Below, one piece after another: positions 26,972 through 35,135 of a stretch of 64,000 bases of DNA. The DNA is from JAYOEY01 sp038116945 (GTDB taxonomy: Bacteria; Pseudomonadota; Alphaproteobacteria; MPNO01; UBA2964): the NCBI GenBank assembly GCA_038116945.1, contig JAYOEY010000017.1, positions 10,868-74,867 on the forward strand. Direction: 5' to 3'. Position 1 is the first letter of the stretch. Every line of letters starts with the position of its first letter. Below the pieces are notes generated by a model. That model searched no databases. It was not told where the DNA came from and was given only the letters and a program-made list of their open reading frames with translations. The position numbers and the translations under genes are program-made.

Positions 26972-28519
26972 ATGCCGCCGGGAGACGCCGCCCCCGATTG
27001 CGAAGGATTTCGACTGCGGCGGTTCGTCGATGTGCTCATCGCCGCCGGCGAGATCGAAATCGTCGAGGAACCGGTTCCGCTCACGGCTGTCGCCCGTCGT
27101 CTGGACGGCAACGAAAAGGCCGTGCTGTTTCGCCGGGCGGGCCCGGAACAGGCGGAGATTGTCGGCAATATTCTCGGCAGCGCGTCGCGCATCGGGCTTG
27201 CTTTCGGCGTGCCCCGCGCCGATGTGCCGGAAGAAATCAACCGTCGTGTCCGCACGAAGCAGCCGGTCGTCGAGGTCGCGCCGGAAGACGCGCCGGTACG
27301 CGACATCGTTCTGACCGGCGACGCGGCGGACCTGACGGAACTGCCCATCCACCTGCAGCATGAGATGGATGGCGGGCCGTATATTTCCGCCAGCATCGAT
27401 TATGCCCGCGATCCCGGGACCGGGCTGATGAACGCCGGCATCCGCCGCATGATGCTGCGCGGGCCGAAGGAGGCCGGCGTCGACATGACCGCGCCCAGCG
27501 ATCTGCAGGCGATCTTCCGGTCCGTCCAGGCGCGTGGTGGGAAGCTGCCCGTCAGCTATGTCGTGGGGTCGCACCCGATCGATCACCTGTCCGCCTCGCT
27601 TCGCCTGCCGGGAGATGAGCTCGAATTGCTGGCGGCGCTGCGCGGCGCGCCTTTGCCGGTGGTCCGCGGCGCGACCAACGACATTCCCGTGCCGGCGGAC
27701 GCCGAAATGGTGCTGGAAGGCTATTTCGACGCGAACGGCTGGTCGGAGGAGGAGGGCCCGTTCGGCGAATTCCTCGGTTATTACGGGGTGATGAAGCGGA
27801 ATCCGGTGTTCCATCTGACCGCGATCTGCAAACGGCGCGATGCGCTGTTCCAGACGGTGACGATTTCGGGCAGCGCCATCGTCAACACCGAGACCGCCAA
27901 TATCGGCACGGTGCTGACCGAAGTCGGGGCGTGGGAAGCGATCCGAACCGCGGTGCGCGAACCGGTCGCGATCCATGCGACGCCGTCTTCCGGCGGGCTG
28001 TTCAACGTGCGCGCCTCCATTCGCCAGCGCGTGCCGGGCGAGGCGCGCAACGCGATCAGCGCGTTGCTTGGCTCGCTGTCCGACATCAAGCACGTGTTTC
28101 TGGTCGATGACGATATCGACGTAACCTCCGATGCCCAGTTCGACTGGGCGCTGGCGACCCGGTTCCAGGCAGACCGCGACCTGATCGTGCAGCCGGGCTT
28201 TCGCGCCATCCCGCTCGACCCGTCGCTGCAGGGTTCGCGCACCGGAGCCAAGGCGGGATTCGACCTGACCCTGCCGTTCGGCCTGCGCGACCGGATCGAC
28301 ATGACGGTGTCCGTCCCGCCGTCCTTCGACGGTTCGGCCGCGCGGTTTCAGACGGTCGCGGATGCGCTGGCCGACGGCAGAAAATCCTTCGGCGAGCTGG
28401 TTGCGGCGCTGGGGTCCGACGACGGGCGCGAGATCGTCCGGGCGCTCGACGCGATCCGGAAGGAGCTGGGGCTGAACCGGGATTCCGACGGGCGCTACGG
28501 GATCGGACTGATCCCGTAA
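26972..28519 (+). CDS. UbiD-family (de)carboxylase, second copy
   Basis: 515-aa UbiD homologue, longer than the copy at 21596 and only distantly similar. The active-site block EEGPFGEFLGYYG is at about residue 259. A full N-terminal domain (VEEPVPLTAVARRLDG) and the central SHPIDHLSAS segment are present. It starts 8 bp after the second extradiol-type gene, supporting a pathway in which an aromatic carboxylate is decarboxylated before or after ring cleavage. It needs prenyl-FMN, whose synthase is not in the window. No strong Shine-Dalgarno is seen, consistent with coupling to the upstream gene. Confidence 0.9.
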   Translation: MPPGDAAPDCEGFRLRRFVDVLIAAGEIEIVEEPVPLTAVARRLDGNEKAVLFRRAGPEQAEIVGNILGSASRIGLAFGVPRADVPEEINRRVRTKQPVVEVAPEDAPVRDIVLTGDAADLTELPIHLQHEMDGGPYISASIDYARDPGTGLMNAGIRRMMLRGPKEAGVDMTAPSDLQAIFRSVQARGGKLPVSYVVGSHPIDHLSASLRLPGDELELLAALRGAPLPVVRGATNDIPVPADAEMVLEGYFDANGWSEEEGPFGEFLGYYGVMKRNPVFHLTAICKRRDALFQTVTISGSAIVNTETANIGTVLTEVGAWEAIRTAVREPVAIHATPSSGGLFNVRASIRQRVPGEARNAISALLGSLSDIKHVFLVDDDIDVTSDAQFDWALATRFQADRDLIVQPGFRAIPLDPSLQGSRTGAKAGFDLTLPFGLRDRIDMTVSVPPSFDGSAARFQTVADALADGRKSFGELVAALGSDDGREIVRALDAIRKELGLNRDSDGRYGIGLIP

Positions 28520-28596
28520 GGCAGGGACCGGCCGAGGGTTCCCCGGCTCGCGTGCCCCGTATACTCTTCCCGCAAGCGGAAAACGGGGAGAAAACC

Positions 28597-29673
28597 ATGC
28601 TGATCCTGACCAACGAGGACGTCGAACAGATCCTGCACATGCCTGACTGCGTCGCGGCGCTGGAGGAGGCCTATCGCGATTTCGGCAATCAGGATGCGGC
28701 GGAAAGCCCGCGCCAGGACGTGCTGGTCGACAACCGGCGCCCGGAGGCGGTGCATGCCTTCAAGACCATGTCGGGAAGCTGGCCGCGCGCCGGGGTAACC
28801 GCGCTCCGGCTCAACTCCGATATCGTGTCCTGGCCCGAGGTCAACGGAACGCCGCGGCGCGTCAAGCTGCCGGTGTCGGAAGGCGACCGCTATAACGGCA
28901 TGGTGTTGCTGTTTTCGACCGATACCGGACAGCTTCTCTGCACGTTCAACGACGGCTACACACAGAAGACACGGGTCGGCGGATCCAGCGGCGTCGCCGC
29001 CAAGTACCTGTCGCGCGAGGACAGCAGCGTGATGGGTATGCTGGGTTCCGGCTGGCAGGCCGGCGCGCAGGTAGAGGCGATGTGCGCGGTGCGCGATATA
29101 AAGCTGCTCAAGGTCTACAGCCCGACCGGGCAGAACCGGAACCTGCTGGCGCAAACCTATGCCGAGAAGCTGGGGATTGAGGCCATCGCCGTCGCGACGC
29201 CCGAAGAGGCGGCCAGGGACGCCGACATTCTGGTTTCCGCCACCAACTCGATGACGCCGACGATTTCGCAGCATCTGATCGAACCCGGCATGCATGTGAC
29301 CAGCGTACGCGGCAGCGAAATTCCGCTCGACGTGCTGCAGGGGCTCGACCGTCTGGTGGTCAACACCTCGACCCCGGTCAGCGCCTTTGCGGCGCGCGGC
29401 ATGCCGTCGGAGGTGCCGGAATTCATCAATGGCGATTATGCCCGGCCGGACATGGATGTGATCGATTTTTCGAAGGTGCCGGAGCTCAAGGACGTGGTTG
29501 CCGGCAAGGCGCCCGGCCGCCAGTCCGCCGACGAGGTTACAGGTTTTCATAACTACAAGGGGCTCGGCCTCCAGTTCGCCGCGATGGGCAGCATCATCTA
29601 CCGCGAAGCGGTGGAGCGCGGCATGGGATTCAAGGTGGAAGACCGCTACTTCACCCAGGACGTCCACCCGTAA
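28597..29673 (+). CDS. ornithine cyclodeaminase / mu-crystallin family protein
   Basis: 358-aa Rossmann enzyme of the ornithine-cyclodeaminase, alanine-dehydrogenase and ketimine-reductase family. The NAD(P) site is seen at GMLGSGWQAGAQVEAM (about residue 149) and the family N-terminus at LTNEDVEQIL. True ornithine cyclodeaminase cannot be distinguished from imine reductases by sequence alone. The ATG at 28597 is preceded by GGGGAGAA. It follows the UbiD gene by 77 bp. A second, distinct family member is at 42422. Confidence 0.85.
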   Translation: MLILTNEDVEQILHMPDCVAALEEAYRDFGNQDAAESPRQDVLVDNRRPEAVHAFKTMSGSWPRAGVTALRLNSDIVSWPEVNGTPRRVKLPVSEGDRYNGMVLLFSTDTGQLLCTFNDGYTQKTRVGGSSGVAAKYLSREDSSVMGMLGSGWQAGAQVEAMCAVRDIKLLKVYSPTGQNRNLLAQTYAEKLGIEAIAVATPEEAARDADILVSATNSMTPTISQHLIEPGMHVTSVRGSEIPLDVLQGLDRLVVNTSTPVSAFAARGMPSEVPEFINGDYARPDMDVIDFSKVPELKDVVAGKAPGRQSADEVTGFHNYKGLGLQFAAMGSIIYREAVERGMGFKVEDRYFTQDVHP

Positions 29674-29738
29674 GAGCCCCCGCTCTCCCTCGCCCGGTTC
29701 TGGAGAAGTACAGGGCAAGGGGCCGGGGGCGGAGATGC

Positions 29739-29783
29739 GTTCTTCGAGACAGACCCGCTGCAGGGGTCTCCTCAGGACGAGGG
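29739..29783. repeat. palindromic intergenic repeat
   Basis: A hairpin-forming element of the type TTCTTCGAGAC...TCCTCAGGACGAGG, with inner stem AGACCC/GGGTCT (29751-29769). Its outer bases match an intergenic palindrome widespread in alphaproteobacteria. It sits just past the stop of the convergent TauE gene and could also act as a terminator, although no T run follows. The 60 bases before it hold a looser C-rich/G-rich inverted pair (about 29676-29735). Confidence 0.6.
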
Positions 29784-29785
29784 CG

Positions 29786-30583
29786 CTATAACTTCCCTAT
29801 GCCCTTCACGATCAGGCCGGTTGCCCCGGCCAGCAGCAGGACCTGCAGGCCGATATAGAAGCCGCGCGGGGTGGACCGGTCGAACGCGCCGGTGCCGAGC
29901 CACGTCCCGAGGAAGACGACCGGCCCGAGCAGCAGCCCTTCGGTAATGACTGTCGGCGTAATCATGCCGGCCCAGGCCAGACCGGCGAACCGGACGACCA
30001 TGGTCATTGCGGAAAGCAGCACATTGGTCGCGCGGAGCGCCGTGGGCGTGCTGCAGGCGTGCTTGATGTACACCACGAGGAAGTAGAACGCCCCCGCGCC
30101 GCTGACCCCGCCCAGCGCGCCGCCGATGAGGGAAAACCCGGACGTCATCTGCCACGAGCGCAGGTCCACATGACGGGTCATGCGCTCGACCAGCTTCAGC
30201 GTGTCGATGATCACCACGGCGGCGACCAGGAAGCCCAGGGTGACCACCAGCTTTTCCTGAGACAGGACGGTAAAGATCCACGTGCCGAACGCGGTGCCGA
30301 TCGCGATGCCGATGAACAGCACGCGCACCACCGGCCAGTCCGCGCCGCGCAACCCCTGCGGTATCAGGTGCGCCTGCGCGACAAAGGTGGTCATCAGCGC
30401 AAGCAGCACTGCATGGTGCGGCCCGATCAGGAACGTCGAAAGGATGACCACCGGCAGGTTCGAGCCGAACCCGAACGCGCCCCGGATAAACGCGCCGAAC
30501 AGATGGATGCAGGCGACGCCGGCGACGATCCACCATTCCATTCCGGCATAGGGGGCGATGCCGCCGCTCAGCCATTCAGTCAT
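29786..30583 (-). CDS. TauE/SafE-family membrane transporter
   Basis: 265-aa integral membrane protein with about eight hydrophobic helices and the two TauE/SafE half-repeats, each with a conserved glycine-rich start (FIRGAFGFGSNLP near residue 33 and GGALGGVSGAGAFY near 153). Family members export or import small anions such as sulfite, sulfoacetate or organosulfur acids. It starts 17 bp after the RdhA-like iron-sulfur gene and is probably co-transcribed with it, so it may move an anion linked to that enzyme. That role is inference. No strong Shine-Dalgarno at the ATG. Confidence 0.86.
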   Translation of the reverse strand: MTEWLSGGIAPYAGMEWWIVAGVACIHLFGAFIRGAFGFGSNLPVVILSTFLIGPHHAVLLALMTTFVAQAHLIPQGLRGADWPVVRVLFIGIAIGTAFGTWIFTVLSQEKLVVTLGFLVAAVVIIDTLKLVERMTRHVDLRSWQMTSGFSLIGGALGGVSGAGAFYFLVVYIKHACSTPTALRATNVLLSAMTMVVRFAGLAWAGMITPTVITEGLLLGPVVFLGTWLGTGAFDRSTPRGFYIGLQVLLLAGATGLIVKGIGKL

Positions 30584-30600
30584 CTGATCTGGAGATAACT

Positions 30601-31569
30601 CTACTCCGCGAGGGCCTTCGCCACTTCAGGCGGCGGGTTTTCGGGCCACCAGGCGGGGGTACGGTATCCGACCTTTTTGCGGACCCCCATATATTGCTTG
30701 TAGAGATCCTTTTTCCTCGGGTCGCCGTTCGCCTTGTGCACGTAGGGACACACGTCGACGCAAATATGGCAGTACTGCTCGCGCAGGCGCGAGACCGTGT
30801 AGCATTTTTCGACATCGGTGACCCAGCGCCGGACGCCTTCCGTGATCTCGTATTCGTCGGGGGCGGGGATCGCGTCGGCCGGGCAGTTCCGGGTGCAGAT
30901 ATTGCATTTCGAGCACACATCCTGGACGCCGAAGATCAGCGGTTCGTCGATGGCGAGCGGCATCGAGGTGGTGACGAAGCCGGGGCGGAAGCTCGCGCCC
31001 CATTCCGGGTTGATCAGGCTGCCATGCTTGCCGAGTTCTCCGAATCCGGCCTGGTAGAGCGCCGGCAGCGCCATGATGTCGTCGCCGCCATTGTGATGCG
31101 CGGTCGCGTCCCAGCCGAGCGAGCGTACATGCATCGCCAGCTCGGTCGATATTTCCGCGCAGCGAACATAGGTGCTGGTGGATTCGGTCTCGACGACGCG
31201 CGGTCCGCCGAGCGCGGCTTCGTAATTCTCGCCCACGACCAGGCAGAAAATGAACTCGTGATCGATCTCGACCCCTTCCGCCACCATGATCGGGGTTAGG
31301 CGCGCCACGCCCACCACGCTGGCGCCGAGATCCAGCGCGCGCTGCTTCAGATCGTCCGCCATCGCCTGCGGGTCGGCGATCTCGGTGCGTTGCGGATTGA
31401 CCGGGCCATTCCGCACCTTGCCGAGTTCCTTCCAGCGCTCCATCCGCGCCCGGGTCTCGGGCGGCCGGTGCTTCCAGAGCGGCGGCTCGTCGAGCCCGGC
31501 CTCCTTCAGCAGCCGGCCCAGTATGGGCTCATCCGGTCCCTGCACCCGAACCGGCGCTATGCCTTTCAT
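30601..31569 (-). CDS. reductive-dehalogenase-like bis-4Fe-4S protein
   Basis: 322-aa cytoplasmic protein of the RdhA/QueG type. Two ferredoxin-like motifs are seen: CSKCNICTRNCP (about residue 220) and C-X10-CHICVDVCP (about 255-270). The region before them (DDLKQRALDLGASVVGVARL, HHNGGDDIMALPALYQAGFGELG) matches the cobalamin-binding part of reductive dehalogenases. No twin-arginine signal is present, unlike respiratory RdhA. Dehalogenation is possible, but QueG-like or other cobalamin chemistry cannot be excluded. A longer relative is at 39367. It is transcribed together with a TauE-type transporter. Confidence 0.8.
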   Translation of the reverse strand: MKGIAPVRVQGPDEPILGRLLKEAGLDEPPLWKHRPPETRARMERWKELGKVRNGPVNPQRTEIADPQAMADDLKQRALDLGASVVGVARLTPIMVAEGVEIDHEFIFCLVVGENYEAALGGPRVVETESTSTYVRCAEISTELAMHVRSLGWDATAHHNGGDDIMALPALYQAGFGELGKHGSLINPEWGASFRPGFVTTSMPLAIDEPLIFGVQDVCSKCNICTRNCPADAIPAPDEYEITEGVRRWVTDVEKCYTVSRLREQYCHICVDVCPYVHKANGDPRKKDLYKQYMGVRKKVGYRTPAWWPENPPPEVAKALAE

Positions 31570-31711
31570 GGCGGACTCCCTTTCAGTCTGCGATCATGAT
31601 AGCGGTCCGGCGGTAAAAGGGAAAAGGGACGTCGCCGGCGCCCTCGCGGTTCCGCTGTTCCGGGTTTTCGATCCTGTGTAGAGTCGCGGAAACCGGAACG
31701 GGACGTCGAAC

Positions 31712-32869
31712 ATGCCTTCTGAAAGCATCATCGTTCTTGTCGGAACGACCAAGGGCGCCTTTATGGTCTCCGGCGGCGCCGACCGCAGCGGCTGGCGCGT
31801 CAGCGGTCCGTTCTGCGACGGCTGGCCGATCAATCATTTTATCGGGGATCCCGAAACGGGAAGGCTGTGGGCGGCCGGCGGCGGCGAATGGCAGGGCGCG
31901 GGGGTGTGGCACTCCACCGACCGCGGCGAGACGTGGGACGTCTCACGTCTGACGCGGGGAACGATGGATGACTGGGCGGAAAACGATCCGGGCTTTGCCG
32001 ACATGTTCGGCTGGCTCGGCAAGCCCACGCCGTTCGGCGATGCGTTTTCGCAGATCTGGAGCCTGTGTCATGCCCACGGCACGCTTTATGCCGGCACCAA
32101 GCCGGCGGGATTGCTGGCGAGCCGGGACGGGGGCACAAGCTGGGAGAAGATCGACAGCCTGACCGATCATCCGTCGGCGGAGAGCTGGAACCCCGGGGCG
32201 GCGGGCCTTGTGCTGCATACCATCGTGCCGCACCCGACCGATCCCGACAGGCTCTGGGTAGGCATCTCGGCGGCTGGCGTGTTCGCGACCGAGGATGGCG
32301 GGCAAAGCTGGGAGCGCCGCAACCGCCTGTCGAACGTCGAGGCCTGCGTCGATCATCCGCATCCGGCCGCGCCCCGCGACGGCGAGACCGGCCATTGCGT
32401 TCACAACATGATGCGGGCGCCGGGCGAAGGCGACCTGCTGTATCAGCAGAACCATCATGGCGTCTGGCGGTCCGCCGATGGCGGGCGCAGCTGGGACGAT
32501 ATCACCGCCGGGCTGCCCTCGATCTTCGGCTTTCCGATCCGGGTTCATCCCCGCGACCCCGAAACCATCTGGACGCTGCCGATGAACGGCGACATGCAGA
32601 GGTTTCCGCCCGACGCGGCGGCGGCGGTGTGGCGGTCGCGCGACGGCGGCGAAAGCTGGCAGGCGATGCGCGACGGGCTGCCGCAGGAGGGCTGCTTCTT
32701 CACGGTTCTCCGCCAGGCCATGGCGGGCGACGGGCGCGACCCGGCAGGCGTCTATTTCGGCACCAACAGCGGCTCGGTGTTCGCCAGCCTCAATGAAGGC
32801 GAACGCTGGGAGGAAATCGCGCGGCATCTTCCGACCATCCTGTCTGTCGAGGTTCTCGACCGTTTCTGA
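31712..32869 (+). CDS. BNR/Asp-box repeat beta-propeller protein
   Basis: 385-aa protein with six Asp-box repeats: STDRGETW, SRDGGTSW, TEDGGQSW, SADGGRSW, SRDGGESW and a degenerate SLNEGERW. These mark blades of a beta-propeller as in sialidases and VPS10-type proteins. No signal peptide is visible, so it is probably cytoplasmic. The FRIP motif and catalytic residues of true sialidases are absent, so enzymatic sialidase activity is unlikely; function unknown. It is divergent from the RdhA-like gene (142-bp gap). Confidence 0.85.
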   Translation: MPSESIIVLVGTTKGAFMVSGGADRSGWRVSGPFCDGWPINHFIGDPETGRLWAAGGGEWQGAGVWHSTDRGETWDVSRLTRGTMDDWAENDPGFADMFGWLGKPTPFGDAFSQIWSLCHAHGTLYAGTKPAGLLASRDGGTSWEKIDSLTDHPSAESWNPGAAGLVLHTIVPHPTDPDRLWVGISAAGVFATEDGGQSWERRNRLSNVEACVDHPHPAAPRDGETGHCVHNMMRAPGEGDLLYQQNHHGVWRSADGGRSWDDITAGLPSIFGFPIRVHPRDPETIWTLPMNGDMQRFPPDAAAAVWRSRDGGESWQAMRDGLPQEGCFFTVLRQAMAGDGRDPAGVYFGTNSGSVFASLNEGERWEEIARHLPTILSVEVLDRF

Positions 32870-32946
32870 TCGCCGCGCCGGGTAGTGCTCGCCGCAACGG
32901 TTGAATAGACTTGCGGCAACCGCATCGCACAGGGAGTCAGAAAGCC

Positions 32947-33972
32947 ATGAAAGGGATCGTATTTCTCGGGGAAAAACAGCTCGAATTGCGGGAGTTCTCC
33001 GACCCCAGCCCGGGCCCTCACGAGGTGGTGCTCGAGATCAGGGCGTCCGGCATGTGCGGCACGGATCTGCACGCCTACCGACGGAAACATGCGGGCGGCG
33101 ACTATTTCATCGCCGGGCACGAGCCCTGCGGCGTGGTGGTGGAGATCGGCGCGCACGTGTCGCCGCACGAGGCGAAAATCGGCGACCGCGTGATGGTCCA
33201 TCACTATGACGGGTGCGGCTCGTGCCGCCACTGCAAGTCCGGCTGGACGCAGCTTTGCGACGATGGCTCGGTCGCGTTCGGCTCCGGAAAGGGCCATGGC
33301 GGCCATGCGAAATACATGGCGGTGCCGTCCCATACGCTGCTGCCGTTGCCGGACGAGCTGTCCTTTGCGACAGGGGCGGCGATTTCCTGCGGCACCGGCA
33401 CGGCGTTCGGCGCGCTGAAACGGCTCGGGCTCGAAGGGGACGAGACCATCGCCGTGTTCGGGCAGGGGCCGGTCGGGCTGTCGACGACGCAGTTCGCTTC
33501 GGCGATGGGCGCGCGGGTGATCGCCGTCGAAATCTCGCCTGAGCGCCGCCAGCTGGCGCTGGAAAAAGGCGCCGATGCGGTGATCGACCCCGCTGACACC
33601 GACCCGGTTGAGGCGATTCTCGAACTCACCCACGGGGAAGGGGCGCACAAATCGGTCGAGACGTCGGGGGTGAAGGAGGTGCGCGCGGCCGCCGTGCGCT
33701 CCACCCGTACCTGGGGGACGACCTGCCTGATCGCCAGCCATGGACAGATCGAGCTCAATGTCGGCCCTGACCTGACCCACCGCAACAAGGCCGTGCTCGG
33801 CCACTGGACCTTTTCCAAGAACGGCCAGTCGGACTGCGCCCGCTTTGTCGCCGACCGCAGGATCGATGTCGATAGCGTGTTCACCCACCGCTGGAAACTC
33901 GAGCAGGCGGAAGAGGCCTATGCGCTGCTCGACCGGCAGACCACCGGGAAGGGCGTGTTCCTGCCGGGGTGA
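32947..33972 (+). CDS. zinc-dependent alcohol dehydrogenase (MDR family)
   Basis: 341-aa medium-chain dehydrogenase. The catalytic zinc site is Cys in GMCGTDLH (about residue 38) with the GHE motif in IAGHEPCGVV (about 58). The structural zinc cysteines are in GCGSCRHCKSGWTQLC (about 88-103). The NAD(P) fold is VFGQGPVGLSTTQFA (about 168). It would oxidise an alcohol or reduce an aldehyde. ATG at 32947; the region upstream has AGGGAGTCAG. It stands alone, with a convergent CMD-type gene 19 bp downstream. Confidence 0.92.
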   Translation: MKGIVFLGEKQLELREFSDPSPGPHEVVLEIRASGMCGTDLHAYRRKHAGGDYFIAGHEPCGVVVEIGAHVSPHEAKIGDRVMVHHYDGCGSCRHCKSGWTQLCDDGSVAFGSGKGHGGHAKYMAVPSHTLLPLPDELSFATGAAISCGTGTAFGALKRLGLEGDETIAVFGQGPVGLSTTQFASAMGARVIAVEISPERRQLALEKGADAVIDPADTDPVEAILELTHGEGAHKSVETSGVKEVRAAAVRSTRTWGTTCLIASHGQIELNVGPDLTHRNKAVLGHWTFSKNGQSDCARFVADRRIDVDSVFTHRWKLEQAEEAYALLDRQTTGKGVFLPG

Positions 33973-33991
33973 GGGACGACTGGAAAGTTGC

Positions 33992-34528
33992 CTACCCCGG
34001 CATCGGAACGCGGTGCAATTTCATCGCCATCGCCACCGCCGAATAATATCCCAGCAGCCCCAGCACTTCGGCGAGCCCGTCGCGGCCCAGCAGCGCCGTC
34101 GCCCGGTCGTAGACCTCGTCCGGGCCGCCGCCCGGCGCCATGGATATCCGGCACAGATCGTACACCGCCTTCTCGCGCGCATCCGGCAGGTCGGGTGTCT
34201 CGCCGGCTTTGATCGCATCCATCGCCGCCTGCGGATAGCCGAGATCGAGGCATCGCTTCACATGCGCCGCCTGCACGTAATCGCCCTGCCAGTGCGTCGC
34301 GATGACGACGATGACGAGCTCGACCTCGCGTTCGGTCAGCGCGCCCTTCTTGTTGAGGAAGGTGCCGATGGTCTCCATCGCCGCGGCCAGCTGCGGCGAA
34401 TGAATCCAGATCTTATAGGGCGTGAGCAGCCGCCCGCGCCCGGCGACCAGATCGTCGAAAACCTGCCTCTGTTCGGCGGTCAGCTCATCCTCGGGGATTT
34501 CGAGAATGCGGTTGGGTCCGTCGGCCAT
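33992..34528 (-). CDS. carboxymuconolactone-decarboxylase (AhpD-fold) family protein lacking the CxxC
   Basis: 178-aa all-helical AhpD-fold protein. In redox-active members a CxxC...H motif follows the helix with conserved Glu. Here the corresponding stretch reads ATHWQGDYVQAAHVKRC, with the His kept and both cysteines absent, so it is not a peroxidase-type disulfide protein. The family name enzyme acts on gamma-carboxymuconolactone; with no pca gene nearby the activity is unknown. The ATG at 34528 is clear, and the gene is convergent with the alcohol dehydrogenase. Confidence 0.85.
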   Translation of the reverse strand: MADGPNRILEIPEDELTAEQRQVFDDLVAGRGRLLTPYKIWIHSPQLAAAMETIGTFLNKKGALTEREVELVIVVIATHWQGDYVQAAHVKRCLDLGYPQAAMDAIKAGETPDLPDAREKAVYDLCRISMAPGGGPDEVYDRATALLGRDGLAEVLGLLGYYSAVAMAMKLHRVPMPG

Positions 34529-34678
34529 GATGCTCTCCCTCGTTGCGGTACGTGACGGTAGGCGAGGGGAGACAACCCCGTCAATCGCCCGGCGCGCGCT
34601 GTTCTCCCGACATCGTGAATGGAGAATGGCGGGTGCTGTGTTACCGTTCCGGAGCGCAGGGTGAGGCCGGCAACAGAC

Positions 34679-34882
34679 ATGCGAGAGTCGAAGCTTCTGA
34701 AAATCGGCATCGTCGGCAGCGTGATTGCGGCGATCTGCTGCTTTACGCCGGTTCTGGTAGTGATACTGGGTGCGGTCGGGCTGTCGTCGCTGGTCGGCGG
34801 CCTCGATTACGTACTGCTTCCCGGCCTTGCGCTATTTCTCCTTCTTACCGGGTACGCGCTATGGAAACGTCGGCGAAACTGA
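34679..34882 (+). CDS. merF: MerF-like mercury transport protein, short form
   Basis: 67-aa membrane protein with two helices. The first helix carries the vicinal pair Cys20-Cys21 in AAICCFTPVLVVILG and the turn GLDYVLLP precedes the second helix, both typical of MerF, which carries Hg2+ inward for reduction by MerA. Usual MerF is about 80 residues and has a second Cys pair in its cytosolic tail; here the protein stops at KRRRN and the second pair is missing. The last 22 bases overlap the start of the Cys-rich gene downstream. No merA, merP or merR is in the window, and no MerR box is evident in the 150 bp upstream. Confidence 0.85.
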   Translation: MRESKLLKIGIVGSVIAAICCFTPVLVVILGAVGLSSLVGGLDYVLLPGLALFLLLTGYALWKRRRN

Positions 34883-35088
34883 TCCTGCAGTCCGAACTCA
34901 CCTGTCCCGAATGCGGGCACGCGGCGTTGGAAACGATGCCCACCGATGCCTGCCAATGGTTCTATGACTGCAAGGGGTGCGGCGCGGTGTTGCGGCCCGG
35001 ACCGGGCGATTGCTGCGTGTTCTGTTCCTACGGCACGGCACCGTGCCCGCCGGTTCAGCAGGGCGATCGCTGCTGCAGCGAGGGCTGA
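34861..35088 (+). CDS. GDCCVxC-motif cysteine-rich protein
   Basis: 75-aa protein with 11 cysteines, including CPEC (15-18), CKGC (37-40), the GDCCVFC block (49-55) and a terminal CC (71-72). The GDCCVxC family is often found beside mercury genes and in some species carries selenocysteine; here the x position is Phe. A zinc-ribbon-like fold or metal-binding role is likely, and it may supply the cytosolic thiols missing from the truncated MerF, whose gene it overlaps by 22 bases (inference). ATG at 34861. Confidence 0.82.
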   Translation: METSAKLILQSELTCPECGHAALETMPTDACQWFYDCKGCGAVLRPGPGDCCVFCSYGTAPCPPVQQGDRCCSEG

Positions 35089-35135
35089 CCGTCCGGTGCG
35101 ATCCGCTCCGGCCGGACGGGGCCGGAGGCGTCATG

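Noticed and set aside
31712..32869. Sialidase
   Set aside because: Only the Asp boxes are present; the FRIP motif and catalytic residues are not visible, and there is no signal peptide.
34861..35088. Selenocysteine in the GDCCVxC protein
   Set aside because: The x codon is Phe (TTC) and no in-frame UGA occurs before the stop.
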